This document shows positions 1 through 7,697 of a DNA stretch of 64,000 nucleotides, in pieces; within the stretch, counting starts at the first letter, position 1; each line of letters opens with the position of its first letter. Where the stretch lies: NCBI GenBank assembly GCA_963753955.1, contig CAVWEM010000024.1:62001-126000 (forward strand), in the 5' to 3' direction. The notes under the pieces are model-generated. The model did not search any database, was not told the DNA's origin, and worked only from the letters and a program-made list of their open reading frames with translations. The DNA comes from Methylumidiphilus sp963753955. GTDB lineage: Bacteria; Pseudomonadota; Gammaproteobacteria; Methylococcales; Methylococcaceae. The translations under genes and the position numbers were made by a program.

Positions 1-439
1 CACCGAACAGCCCTTTAGTGTCGATGATCTGCCCGCCGGGATTGATCTCCCGGCTGGCTTCGCTGTAAGCCGCTTGGAAGGCCAGAACCCGCGTGGCGTC
101 TTCGTGCATCAGCTTGGCCCAGCGGCGGGCGTAGTCTTTGCGCTCGGGTTCGGTCTGCGCATGGATGCCCAGCACTTCAATCGGCGACAGGGTGGCGGGG
201 CTGATGCTGCCGCGCAGGCCCCGCATCAAGGTCTGGTAGCGCGTCCATTCCGCCTCGCTGAGGTTCCATTGCTCGCGGGCAAAGCGCCCGATGGCCTCAG
301 GCTCGGCGTGGACTGCCCCGGCGCTGGCGGATTCCTGGCTTGCCAGCCCCTTGGTTTGAACCGTGTCGGCCCAGCCCGAAGGCACGGCGAAAACCGCCAG
401 CCCAACGGCCAGGCCGATTCGGCAGAAAATCGTCATCAT
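1..439 (-). CDS. ICE protein, TIGR03759 (PFL_4693) family, partial
   Basis: Minus-strand gene whose 3' end lies outside the window; about 146 residues are visible. It opens with a hydrophobic signal-like segment (MMTIFCRIGLAVGLAVFAV...) followed by a polar region with the pattern WNLSEAEWTRYQTLMRG, which matches my recollection of the PFL_4693 family of integrating conjugative elements. The start is ATG at 439 or 436, directly after the TAG of the preceding lipoprotein gene. It is the third gene of a tight cluster (PilL-like, lipoprotein, this), the usual order in PFGI-1-type conjugation modules. The protein is probably periplasmic; its exact role in transfer is unknown for the family. Confidence 0.75.
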   Translation of the reverse strand, partial: MMTIFCRIGLAVGLAVFAVPSGWADTVQTKGLASQESASAGAVHAEPEAIGRFAREQWNLSEAEWTRYQTLMRGLRGSISPATLSPIEVLGIHAQTEPERKDYARRWAKLMHEDATRVLAFQAAYSEASREINPGGQIIDTKGLFG

Positions 440-442
440 GGC

Positions 443-1165
443 CTAGCCGCCCTGCCCTGCCTGGATTTGCCAGAGCTTGCCCTGCGGGCTGCGGAGCGTC
501 ACCGCCTGCCCGTCCGTCGATTCGATGCGCCAGCCGTCTTGGGTGTCGCCCGGCTTGAGTCCCAGCCATTGGCCGCCGGAGCGGACCATGACCTCTTTCT
601 CGCCCTCCCAGGTATCGACCGACCCCACGAAAAACGGCAATACCGGCACGGTGTCAGCCAAAACCGAACGAATAGGACTGATTTTCGCGGCGCTGTGCCT
701 GGCTAAAACGGTGTGCGCCTTCGGCTTCCGGGCTTGTTTCGGCGTGTCCGCCTGATGCGCCACCGGCTGGCTTGCCGGTTTGGCCTCCAACACGGCAAGG
801 CGCTGCGCCAAGGTTGCCAGCCTGCTTTGGAGTTCTTCGATGGAAACCTTGTCCGCGTCCTTTTGCCGGTCAAACGCTTCGCGCAAGGTTTGCACATCGG
901 CGGCGCTTGCGCCGGGCGGCGGGGGTTCAGGCCTGGCCTGGATGGGCTGCGGGGTTTGGAGTGCCTGCGGTGCTGGGGGAACGGCCAGCGGAGGTGCCGG
1001 CACGACCGGTTCGGCGGTGTTGAGCTTGACCCCGGCAGCGGCGCTCTCCACAGAGGCAGGTTTGGCGGACTCAGCAGGCTTGGGCAGAACAGGTGGTTTG
1101 TCTTTGCCGCAGGCCGTCAGCAGAAAACAGACGGCCAGGGCGACCATGATCCGGCTGGGCTTCAT
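443..1165 (-). CDS. ICE-encoded lipoprotein of the conjugation module
   Basis: 240 residues starting at ATG 1165. The first residues form a lipoprotein signal with lipobox LLTAC (Cys about residue 20), so the mature protein is likely membrane anchored. A proline- and alanine-rich linker follows (residues about 25-75), then a short predicted coiled coil (DVQTLREAFDRQKDADK) and a compact C-terminal domain (VDTWEGEKEVMV... QWLGLKPGD...W.I) that resembles PilP-like small beta domains. The start codon overlaps the stop of the upstream PilL-like gene in an ATGA, so translation is coupled. The frame stays open upstream but the lipobox fixes the start. Role inferred: pilus/transfer apparatus assembly. 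Confidence 0.65.
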   Translation of the reverse strand: MKPSRIMVALAVCFLLTACGKDKPPVLPKPAESAKPASVESAAAGVKLNTAEPVVPAPPLAVPPAPQALQTPQPIQARPEPPPPGASAADVQTLREAFDRQKDADKVSIEELQSRLATLAQRLAVLEAKPASQPVAHQADTPKQARKPKAHTVLARHSAAKISPIRSVLADTVPVLPFFVGSVDTWEGEKEVMVRSGGQWLGLKPGDTQDGWRIESTDGQAVTLRSPQGKLWQIQAGQGG

Positions 1166-1704
1166 GAACGTCGGCCCTCTGCGTAGGCGGGCGAGACGTG
1201 GTAGCCGATTTTGCGGTACACATAGTCCACGTTCACCAGAAAGGCCTTCCCGCCCAAGGTGAGCAAGGCTTCGCGCAGGCTGATTGGGCCAAGGTGCCGA
1301 TGCACCTCCGGCAAAGGTTGGCTCAGAAGAGAAGTGACCGGCTGGTCGCCGGGGTCGGGCGGCAGCAGGTTGAAGCCGCTGCGGCGCAACAGATAGTTGG
1401 CGGCCTCTTCGACCGTCGTCACATCCGGCGGCAGGCGCACGTCGATGACCGCCAGCAAGGGATCGACCTGCGCGGCTTGTGCGCCGACGGTGGCATAAGA
1501 ATACCGCCCGGTTTGGACGGTCGGCGCAAGCTCGGATAGTTTGCCGACTTGGTAGGCGGTTGCCCCGGCTTCGGCCTGGACGGGAACGACATCGGGGGCG
1601 CTTTGCCCGACTTTCCGCGCCACGCCGTCCGGGTGGGCGGCACAGCCGACAATAAAAGCGCAGATCAAAGAAACCGCAAGGGGACGCAGTGGGATGGACA
1701 TCAT
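1162..1704 (-). CDS. pilL: PilL N-terminal domain protein (TIGR03748 family)
   Basis: About 180 residues. ATG 1704 is preceded by GGAG at a good distance; an in-frame ATG four codons upstream is less likely. Residues 8-25 form a lipoprotein-type signal ending FIVGCAA. The region RYSYATVGAQAAQVDPLLAVIDVRLPP...TVEEAANYLLRRSGF is the family's signature as I know it from PFGI-1/ICEclc-type elements, where the protein is linked to the conjugative type IV pilus. Its TGA overlaps the ATG of the next gene. It defines the 5' end of this conjugation gene cluster; the divergent M15 peptidase gene lies 187 bases away. Confidence 0.75.
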   Translation of the reverse strand: MMSIPLRPLAVSLICAFIVGCAAHPDGVARKVGQSAPDVVPVQAEAGATAYQVGKLSELAPTVQTGRYSYATVGAQAAQVDPLLAVIDVRLPPDVTTVEEAANYLLRRSGFNLLPPDPGDQPVTSLLSQPLPEVHRHLGPISLREALLTLGGKAFLVNVDYVYRKIGYHVSPAYAEGRRS

Positions 1705-1890
1705 GGCTCCAATCAAAAGTTGGAAATGATGATCCCGGTTTCAGACTGAGCGAACCACTGGAAACCTTGGACGCGGCTTGCAAGGGTTTTTGCGGGTAAG
1801 CATTCCCCAGGTTGTGTCATCCTTCCCGCCGACACCCCGGCGCTGCGCCCGGATCGTTTTCAACGTCAACACAAAACCACAGCCACACTC
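1705..1890. other. Divergent intergenic region
   Basis: About 190 bases between the divergently transcribed pilL-like gene and the secreted peptidase gene. It must hold both promoters, but I see no convincing -35/-10 pair and no clear inverted repeat. Confidence 0.3.
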
Positions 1891-2418
1891 ATGCCGTTAA
1901 GCCGACGGGACTTCCTGAAACTGGTCGCTGCCTCCACCTTGTCCGCCCCTCTGCCCTGCCTGTCCGCCCAAGAACCACCCCGTGCGCTTTGGCTGCAACG
2001 GGACAAGGAGTGGGGCTTGCTCGACATCGAATCCGAGGAGGGCCACCGGCAGGCGTGTTGGCTGCTGCGCGACACGCAGGCGGGCCGCACCGCTTCGGCA
2101 TCGAAGCGGCTGTTGCATACCGCCGCCTGGATGCAAGCCTTCTTCGCCGCCTACCAAGTGCATAGGCCCTTCGTCGTGCATTCGGGATTCCGCACGAAGT
2201 TCACCAATGAAACCTGCGGAGGCGCGAAGGCGTCGTTGCACATGCAGGATTCCAGCGGATGCTTCCACGCCATGGACATCCACATGGACGGCATTCCAGT
2301 CGATTACCTAGGCCGGCTTGCCGCGCTGGCCCGCCAAGGCGGCGTCGGGTTCTATGCCGACCGACCTAGTGGTTTCGTGCATATCGACGACGGGCGGGTG
2401 CGGTATTGGAAGAAATGA
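1891..2418 (+). CDS. Secreted YcbK/DUF882-type zinc peptidase (M15A)
   Basis: 175 residues. The N-terminus MPLSRRDFLKLVAAS carries a twin-arginine motif followed by a hydrophobic stretch and an A-Q cleavage site, so export by the Tat route is likely. The core has the M15A/DUF882 pattern: SGFRT near residue 107, a His in SLHM near 121, AMDIH near 131 and VHIDD near 165, which together give the His-Asp-His zinc site. Family members cut D-Ala peptide cross-links in peptidoglycan. Placed between ICE transfer genes, it could help local wall remodelling during conjugation (inference). Length is normal for the family. Confidence 0.8.
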   Translation: MPLSRRDFLKLVAASTLSAPLPCLSAQEPPRALWLQRDKEWGLLDIESEEGHRQACWLLRDTQAGRTASASKRLLHTAAWMQAFFAAYQVHRPFVVHSGFRTKFTNETCGGAKASLHMQDSSGCFHAMDIHMDGIPVDYLGRLAALARQGGVGFYADRPSGFVHIDDGRVRYWKK

Positions 2419-2489
2419 AATGATGGAAATATGGGCATCTGGCAAAGGCGCGGCTTTTCGCTGCCGACCTTCCCGCCCGTCATCGCCGT

Positions 2490-2954
2490 CTAGCCACCCC
2501 CGTTAGCCTCTGCAAGTAAGCGGGCCAGCGTCTGCTTGCCCGTGCTCAACTCGCCCACTTTGGCAGACACCTTGTACTGATAAGCCGCTGCCAAGTCAGG
2601 CTTGTGCGAATGGTAACGCCCGACGGCCTGCCACAAGTCGCCCTTCGCCCTGCCCTGCTCGTAGCGGATGATCCACGCGCCGACGGCCAGGTTGGCGCAG
2701 CCATCGTGCTTCAAGCGGTGTTCGGTGACGCCATAGGGCGCGAAGAACTTCAGCCATACACTGTTGACCTGCATCGGCCCAAAATCCCAGGTGCCGTTTT
2801 TGTTCAGACTGGACTGACCCAGACGCCCACGCTCCTGGGCCAAAACCCCGCCGAGCAAAGCAACCGGTATTTGGTAGCGACGCGAGACTTCGGCCACGCA
2901 TTCAATGGTTATCGGTTGACTAACCGGTAACGCTTCGACAGCCAGCAAAGGCAT
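2490..2954 (-). CDS. Lytic transglycosylase of a conjugation system (SLT domain)
   Basis: 154 residues from ATG 2954, which has a GGGAG ribosome site; an upstream in-frame start lacks one. The SLT fold is visible: catalytic Glu in AQERG (about residue 42), then NKNGTWDFGPMQVNS and a later AVGRYHS. Enzymes of this type cleave the glycan backbone to let the transfer channel or pilus through the wall. There is a short hydrophobic N-terminus but no classical signal. It converges on the M15 peptidase gene, so two peptidoglycan enzymes sit side by side in the transfer region. Confidence 0.8.
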   Translation of the reverse strand: MPLLAVEALPVSQPITIECVAEVSRRYQIPVALLGGVLAQERGRLGQSSLNKNGTWDFGPMQVNSVWLKFFAPYGVTEHRLKHDGCANLAVGAWIIRYEQGRAKGDLWQAVGRYHSHKPDLAAAYQYKVSAKVGELSTGKQTLARLLAEANGGG

Positions 2955-3148
2955 CCTGTTTTCTCCCGGCAAAACCGGGATTTTCTTCGATCCAACTGGC
3001 AGCCAGCGACGAAAAACCTAGGCAATGCCCGGCGAGGGTTTCCTGATGAGCAGCCCGGACCTCGCCGCCAAGCCAACCAACCAACCAGATGACAACCATC
3101 CGCAGTCTATGTATAGTCTGTATCTTACGGCTTGCGAGGCAACCTTTT

Positions 3149-3406
3149 ATGATCACCATCAGTTCAGTCGAGTTTCAGAGGAATTTTGGCCGCTATCAGG
3201 ACGTGGCCTTAACCGAACCCGTCGCCATCACGCGCAATGGCCGCGAGCGGGTCGTGGTGCTGTCGGTGGACGAATACCAACGCCTGAAACGGCGCGACCG
3301 GCAGGTTTTAGGATTGGAGGACTTGACCGAGGCCGACCTGCAAGCCATCCTCGCCGCCGAGCCGCCGCCGGAAGCCGCCGCGTTCGACCACGAAACGGTT
3401 GGGTAA
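3149..3406 (+). CDS. Phd/YefM-type antitoxin
   Basis: 85 residues starting at ATG 3149 (MITISSVEFQRNFGRY). The N-terminal half is the Phd/YefM DNA-binding fold: short strand, helix with EFQRNFGRYQD, then PVAITRNGRERVVVLS and DEYQRL. The C-terminal tail is acidic (LTEADLQAILAAEPPPEAA) and would bind the toxin. The gene is followed after 3 bases by a PemK-like toxin gene, the standard antitoxin-first order. The upstream sequence at 3107-3130 contains two near-direct TATGTATA/TGTATCTTA units that may be the autoregulatory operator. An in-frame extension upstream has no ribosome site. Confidence 0.85.
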   Translation: MITISSVEFQRNFGRYQDVALTEPVAITRNGRERVVVLSVDEYQRLKRRDRQVLGLEDLTEADLQAILAAEPPPEAAAFDHETVG

Positions 3407-3409
3407 GCC

Positions 3410-3847
3410 TTGTCGTATCCGCAACCGGTTCCGGGCCTGGTCATCCGCTATTCCTACTTGTGGAAAGCGGAGCATCAGCACGGGCAAGAGGAAGGCGTGA
3501 AAGACCGGCCCTGCGCCGTGATCCTGGTGACCACGGACGACGGGGGCGAACGTATCGTGACCGTCCTGCCCATCACCCACTCGCCACCCTCGAACCCGGC
3601 GCTGGCCGTCGAAATCCCCCATGAAACCAAGCGCCGCCTGGGGCTGGACGATGAACGCTCCTGGATCGTGCTGACCGAAGCCAACCGTTTTGCCTGGCCA
3701 GGGCCGGATCTGCGCCTGGCGCAACCCGGCAATCTGGAAAGCGTGGCCTATGGCCTGTTGCCCCGCACCCTCTTCAAAGAAGTCACCACCAAGCTGGCCG
3801 ATGCCATTGAGGCACGGCTGGTGCGCGTGGTGCCGAGAACCGAGTGA
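3410..3847 (+). CDS. PemK/MazF-family-like toxin
   Basis: 145 residues with a TTG start at 3410, three bases after the antitoxin stop. The sequence has the pattern of PemK-superfamily growth inhibitors: PVPGLVIRYSYLW near the start, KDRPCAVILVT (residues about 32-42), VLPITHSPP, and a Trp-Pro-rich TEANRFAWPGPDL segment. Such toxins are usually mRNA interferases with an SH3-like barrel. Coupling to a Phd-type antitoxin rather than MazE is a common hybrid arrangement. The pair probably stabilises the element. The assignment rests on pattern recognition only. Confidence 0.7.
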   Translation: MSYPQPVPGLVIRYSYLWKAEHQHGQEEGVKDRPCAVILVTTDDGGERIVTVLPITHSPPSNPALAVEIPHETKRRLGLDDERSWIVLTEANRFAWPGPDLRLAQPGNLESVAYGLLPRTLFKEVTTKLADAIEARLVRVVPRTE

Positions 3848-3987
3848 GGGAAAATTGGAAGATGTCTGGAAAAAACCGGTTAAAACCGAGATTAAAACCC
3901 GTTTTTGCTGCAAGCCTTTAGGCCTATAATTCCCTCAACGCCCGCCAATAACGATGGATCGGGCATCCCATCCTAGGAAAGCCAGAG

Positions 3988-4282
3988 ATGAGCAAACGCC
4001 TGACCAAGCAAGAACTGCTTGATGCCGTCAAAATCTAGGTTGCCGAACAGCGGCAAAGCTGACGTGGAAGCCGTCTCGGACGCGCTGTGGGAAACCATCC
4101 GCAAAGAACTAGCCGACGGCAACGTGGTTCCGATCACTGGATTTGGAATCTTTGAAGTGAAGGAAAGCGCCGAGCGAACGGGACGCAACCCGCAGTCTGG
4201 TGAGGCGATCACGATTGCCGCGTCCAAGGCCCTGCGCTTCAAGCTGTCAGCACCGTTTAAGTCGCAATTGAATGACGGTTAA
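3988..4282 (+). pseudogene. HU/IHF-family DNA-binding protein, frameshifted
   Basis: The frame from ATG 3988 reads MSKRLTKQELLDAVK, the normal first helix of an HU protein, and then hits TAG at 4036. The rest of the protein (ADVEAVSDALWETI...PITGFGIFEVKESAERTGRNPQSGE...) continues one frame away to 4282. Removing one A from the AAAA run near 4031 would join them into a normal HU of about 97 residues, with the GFGxFEV and RTGRNPQ motifs intact. Translation from ATG 4022 would give a protein lacking most of helix 1. A frameshift mutation is the simplest reading. Confidence 0.75.
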
Positions 4283-4548
4283 GAATGTTGACTACTCCCA
4301 CTTCGGCTATAGAACAATCGTTTTTGAAACGGCCTAAAGCATTAAATGTAAAAACTTTCCTAGAATTTGGCAGTTGGTGAGATTTGAGCGGGAATGAAGT
4401 AAACGTCAGATCAAGCCTGAAACGAGATGGAAATTGCTTGCTTGGCTTAGGCTGTTAATTTCGACAATGATGCATCCGGTGCCTTAGAAAATGCTTTTAA
4501 CGATCTCGTTATGGCGCATATAAGAACAATGTATTTAAGGACTTCTCA
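4283..4548. other. AT-rich leader of the cyclitol-like island
   Basis: About 265 bases marking the change from GC-rich ICE DNA to an AT-rich island. A short open frame ending in ALENAFNDLVMAHIRTMYLRTSQ stops in a TGA that overlaps the ATG of the next gene; it has no start of its own that I trust and may be the tail of a decayed gene or a leader peptide. Confidence 0.35.
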
Positions 4549-6831
4549 ATGACTAAACTAACTTGGCTTCATCTCTCTGATTGGCATCAAGGAAAACCAA
4601 GCACTAATAGAAAAGTCGTTCGCAACGCTCTTATCAAAGATATAAAAGAGCGGATAACTATTGATGATAAATTAAGACTTGTAGATTTTGTTGTGTTCAG
4701 TGGTGACTTAGCCTGCCAAGGTAGCGCAGCTGAGTACGAAGAAGCCCGTAAAGATTTTCTTGACCCAGTGCTTAAGGCCGTAAATCTCGTACCTGATAAG
4801 CTTTTCATTGTTCCTGGAAACCACGATTTCAACAGAAATCGCTACTACAAACTACCAACTCAATTAGCATTGGTACTAGACAAAGCCTCAGATGTGGACA
4901 CATGGTTGACTGAAGACAATGACAATCGAAAGCTTACTTTAGATCCCTTTGCTGAATATAGCAAATTCGTTACTGGCTATACGAAACAGCCAACCCCCGA
5001 TTTTGCAAGCATTGTACGGTTACCTCTAAAGGATAGAAAAGAAATTGCATTATTAGGAATAAACTCTGCATGGATGTCAGCGCGTAACAAAACGCCCAAA
5101 GGAGAAATAGATGATAAATCCCACCTAGTAGTAGGTGAACGGCAGATTCTCGATGCACTAGAAGAAATAGCAGATGCCGACGTGCGCATTGCTGTACTGC
5201 ACCATCCTTTTGAATGGTTGGCTGATTTCGACAGAAACCGCATTGAAAGTCGCCTGAAAGAAAAGTGTCACTTCATCCTTCGCGGTCATGAGCATATATC
5301 CGATGTCCAGATGATGAATGGCCTTAATGGCGAATGTGTGATAATTCCTGCTGCCGCTTGTTATTATGATCGTGATCGTATCAATGGTTACAACTGGGTT
5401 AACCTAGATTTGGAACATGGAGAAGGCATGGTATACATGAGGAGATGGAGCAATAGAAGAGGAGCATGGATTGAAGATAACGATGCTTGTGAAAAAGGAG
5501 AATTTCTACTGAAACCATTGCCAAAAAAGCTGATATTTCCAATATCAACACCACAACCAATATATCCACCTACATTTACGCCTGCGCCTATTTATAACAC
5601 GAGTGATGACTCTGAGTTCGTACATTGTCTTGGTCGGCTTGCGAAAGAAGCTAACAAAATCATAATGATTGGTAATGGTTTAGACTGCCTAATTAGGCTA
5701 GGCATTGTAAATGACATAATATCACGCGCCACAGATGAACAATGTACCCTCGAAATATATTTAGGTAATCCATACAGCGCAATGGTGCAGACCCGTTTAA
5801 TCGAGGAAAATATGCGCAATGCACTACCGCCTGTTGGAAAAACAGGTTTAATAAATAGGATAATATACTTGTTGGGTGTTTGGCAAGCACAACAGCGCCC
5901 ATCGAATATGTGCCTTCGCTTATTTACCAACTACCCAACATTTGCATTGATTAATATTGACACTCACTACTTCATGTACTGCTATTCATATCGAGAATTA
6001 GGAAATTTTAGTCCAGTTTTTTATTTTTCCGAACAAGACGAATCAAATAGAAATATAATTGAGTTTTTTAAGGAACACTACAAACGAATTAAAGAAGATT
6101 CTGTTGACGCAAAAATGGCGCAGGCAGTTCATGATTTAGATTACGGCGACTTTATCGCAGACCAAGGTTTTGCGGTTTTTTTTATACCAGAAATAAACAG
6201 TTCTCTATATGAATTTGGAACCGAAATACTAGGATATGATATACGCGATGTCATCCCCACTCAAACACAGTGGAGCACACAAGCGGGTGAGGCTAGTTTT
6301 TTTGGCCTACATATGACGATATGTGATGCCCTATTCTTCCTAACTGCATCAGAGCGTCGCAAAGCAATCGTAGAGACTAAGGATATTTTATCCGAACACG
6401 GGCCATTCACCCTAAGTCTAAAAATTGCAACCGGTTTTCCTGATAAAAAAAGCATAGCTTTATTGGTCGAAGAGCCAACAGGAAAACTGGAATCTATTCA
6501 CAGTGAATTAGTGAGTCATGTATACCGAAGAGCCAGCTTTTCATATTATTCGAAGAATAATTCATTGGCAAACCGTGATAAGCAGATTGATCGGTCAAAC
6601 CACATGATCCAACGCTATCATGCTCCCTACATTCTTAATGCGTTTCGCCCTCATTTCACATTGCTAAGTAACTGCTCGGAACAGGATAGCGATTCTGCAT
6701 TTTCGAGCCTAAAAAGAATATTTAATGGGAAAGTTCAAAAAGAGATTCGTGTTGAAAAAATCGCAATCATGCGACTTAATGCCGAAAACAAACACTGGGA
6801 GATTGACGAAGAAATAAAGCTAACCAGCTAA
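4549..6831 (+). CDS. Metallophosphoesterase fused to a C-terminal 2H phosphoesterase-like domain
   Basis: 760 residues in at least two recognisable parts. Residues 1-310 are a calcineurin-like metallophosphoesterase with every metal ligand motif: LSDWH (Asp11, His13), SGDLA near 51, GNHD near 90, LHHP near 217 and GHEH near 247. Residues about 350-550 form a middle region I cannot assign. Residues about 560-755 carry two HxT motifs, LHMT near 588 and PHFT near 703, the hallmark of the 2H (LigT-like) phosphoesterase superfamily, which acts on cyclic phosphates of RNA or nucleotides. It is the first gene of an AT-rich six-gene block. The substrate is unknown, and a defence or resistance role is only a possibility. 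Confidence 0.75.
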   Translation: MTKLTWLHLSDWHQGKPSTNRKVVRNALIKDIKERITIDDKLRLVDFVVFSGDLACQGSAAEYEEARKDFLDPVLKAVNLVPDKLFIVPGNHDFNRNRYYKLPTQLALVLDKASDVDTWLTEDNDNRKLTLDPFAEYSKFVTGYTKQPTPDFASIVRLPLKDRKEIALLGINSAWMSARNKTPKGEIDDKSHLVVGERQILDALEEIADADVRIAVLHHPFEWLADFDRNRIESRLKEKCHFILRGHEHISDVQMMNGLNGECVIIPAAACYYDRDRINGYNWVNLDLEHGEGMVYMRRWSNRRGAWIEDNDACEKGEFLLKPLPKKLIFPISTPQPIYPPTFTPAPIYNTSDDSEFVHCLGRLAKEANKIIMIGNGLDCLIRLGIVNDIISRATDEQCTLEIYLGNPYSAMVQTRLIEENMRNALPPVGKTGLINRIIYLLGVWQAQQRPSNMCLRLFTNYPTFALINIDTHYFMYCYSYRELGNFSPVFYFSEQDESNRNIIEFFKEHYKRIKEDSVDAKMAQAVHDLDYGDFIADQGFAVFFIPEINSSLYEFGTEILGYDIRDVIPTQTQWSTQAGEASFFGLHMTICDALFFLTASERRKAIVETKDILSEHGPFTLSLKIATGFPDKKSIALLVEEPTGKLESIHSELVSHVYRRASFSYYSKNNSLANRDKQIDRSNHMIQRYHAPYILNAFRPHFTLLSNCSEQDSDSAFSSLKRIFNGKVQKEIRVEKIAIMRLNAENKHWEIDEEIKLTS

Positions 6832-6908
6832 TGCAATTATGGCATTTTCCTCCTCTTTTGGTTACTAAGTCTTTCTATAAAATTACAACATCTAGAATGT
6901 AATTAAAC

Positions 6909-7661
6909 ATGAATAAAGAACAAGGAATAGAGACAGAGTATTTATCTGAATTAAGGAAAATCTATGACAATATACACCAAAAATTCTCCAAAAATGGCAT
7001 AGATATTGACTTGTTTTATTCAAACCCAAGTTATTGTGGCAAAAATCAACAGGGGCAATCTTACCTTTTAGCAGGGACTCATCCAACTGTGATCCATTGG
7101 CCGATTCAAGATTATCCTGGCGGCGATAATTTTACTAACAACTTAGTGGAGGCGAGCAAGGAACTCGATAATATCATCGGCAGTGATAACATAGCTTGGG
7201 TATCCCCTTCAAACTGGCATTGCACTGCTTTTAGCCCTATCCATAGCTCGGCACTTGATGCTGTCGAATACATTCCGCCAGAGGCACCCTTGCTTGTAAC
7301 AGAAGCACTTAAAATAACTAAAACTTATGATCTAAAGTTCACTCGAATTGCCATTAGCCGAGATGGAGGGATACTAGCACTTGGCTATCCACAAAGTTCA
7401 GATCTCTTAGATGTCAGGTATCGTTTAAAGGAAGCTATTCCAAACGGTAATATTCCAAAGCTGGTTCATATTACATTGGGATATATAACCAAAAATCTGG
7501 ATTGCATAACCCATAAAAACACCAATCATTATCTGGATCGCTTCGTTAATGACATTATTACTATTGGAGCTATCCAGATTAATTTTCTAACTTATGGCAA
7601 TTATACGGGACCAATCACAACCATGAGCATTACAGAGATATTCAGATATCCTATTAAATAA
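6909..7661 (+). CDS. 2H phosphoesterase-like protein
   Basis: 250 residues. No signal peptide or membrane segment. Two HxT motifs in the right setting, NWHCTAF near residue 104 and LVHITLGYI near 187, each preceded by a hydrophobic strand, fit the 2H phosphoesterase fold that handles 2',3'-cyclic or related phosphodiesters. Overall length is slightly above bacterial LigT/ThpR proteins. It follows the metallophosphoesterase-2H fusion by 77 bases and precedes the cyclase gene by 36 bases, so it is probably in one operon with them. The substrate cannot be read from the sequence. Confidence 0.65.
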   Translation: MNKEQGIETEYLSELRKIYDNIHQKFSKNGIDIDLFYSNPSYCGKNQQGQSYLLAGTHPTVIHWPIQDYPGGDNFTNNLVEASKELDNIIGSDNIAWVSPSNWHCTAFSPIHSSALDAVEYIPPEAPLLVTEALKITKTYDLKFTRIAISRDGGILALGYPQSSDLLDVRYRLKEAIPNGNIPKLVHITLGYITKNLDCITHKNTNHYLDRFVNDIITIGAIQINFLTYGNYTGPITTMSITEIFRYPIK

Positions 7662-7697
7662 AAATGTCAACTGATAAAAACACAGAGATACCATAAA

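Noticed and set aside
443..1783. 446-residue protein starting at 1783
   Set aside because: The upstream 200 residues overlap the pilL-like gene in another frame; the lipobox at 1165 marks the true start.
4549..7661. CBASS or toxin-antitoxin system made of the metallophosphoesterase and 2H protein
   Set aside because: No cyclase of the CD-NTase type and no membrane or nuclease effector motif; the genes run into biosynthetic genes.
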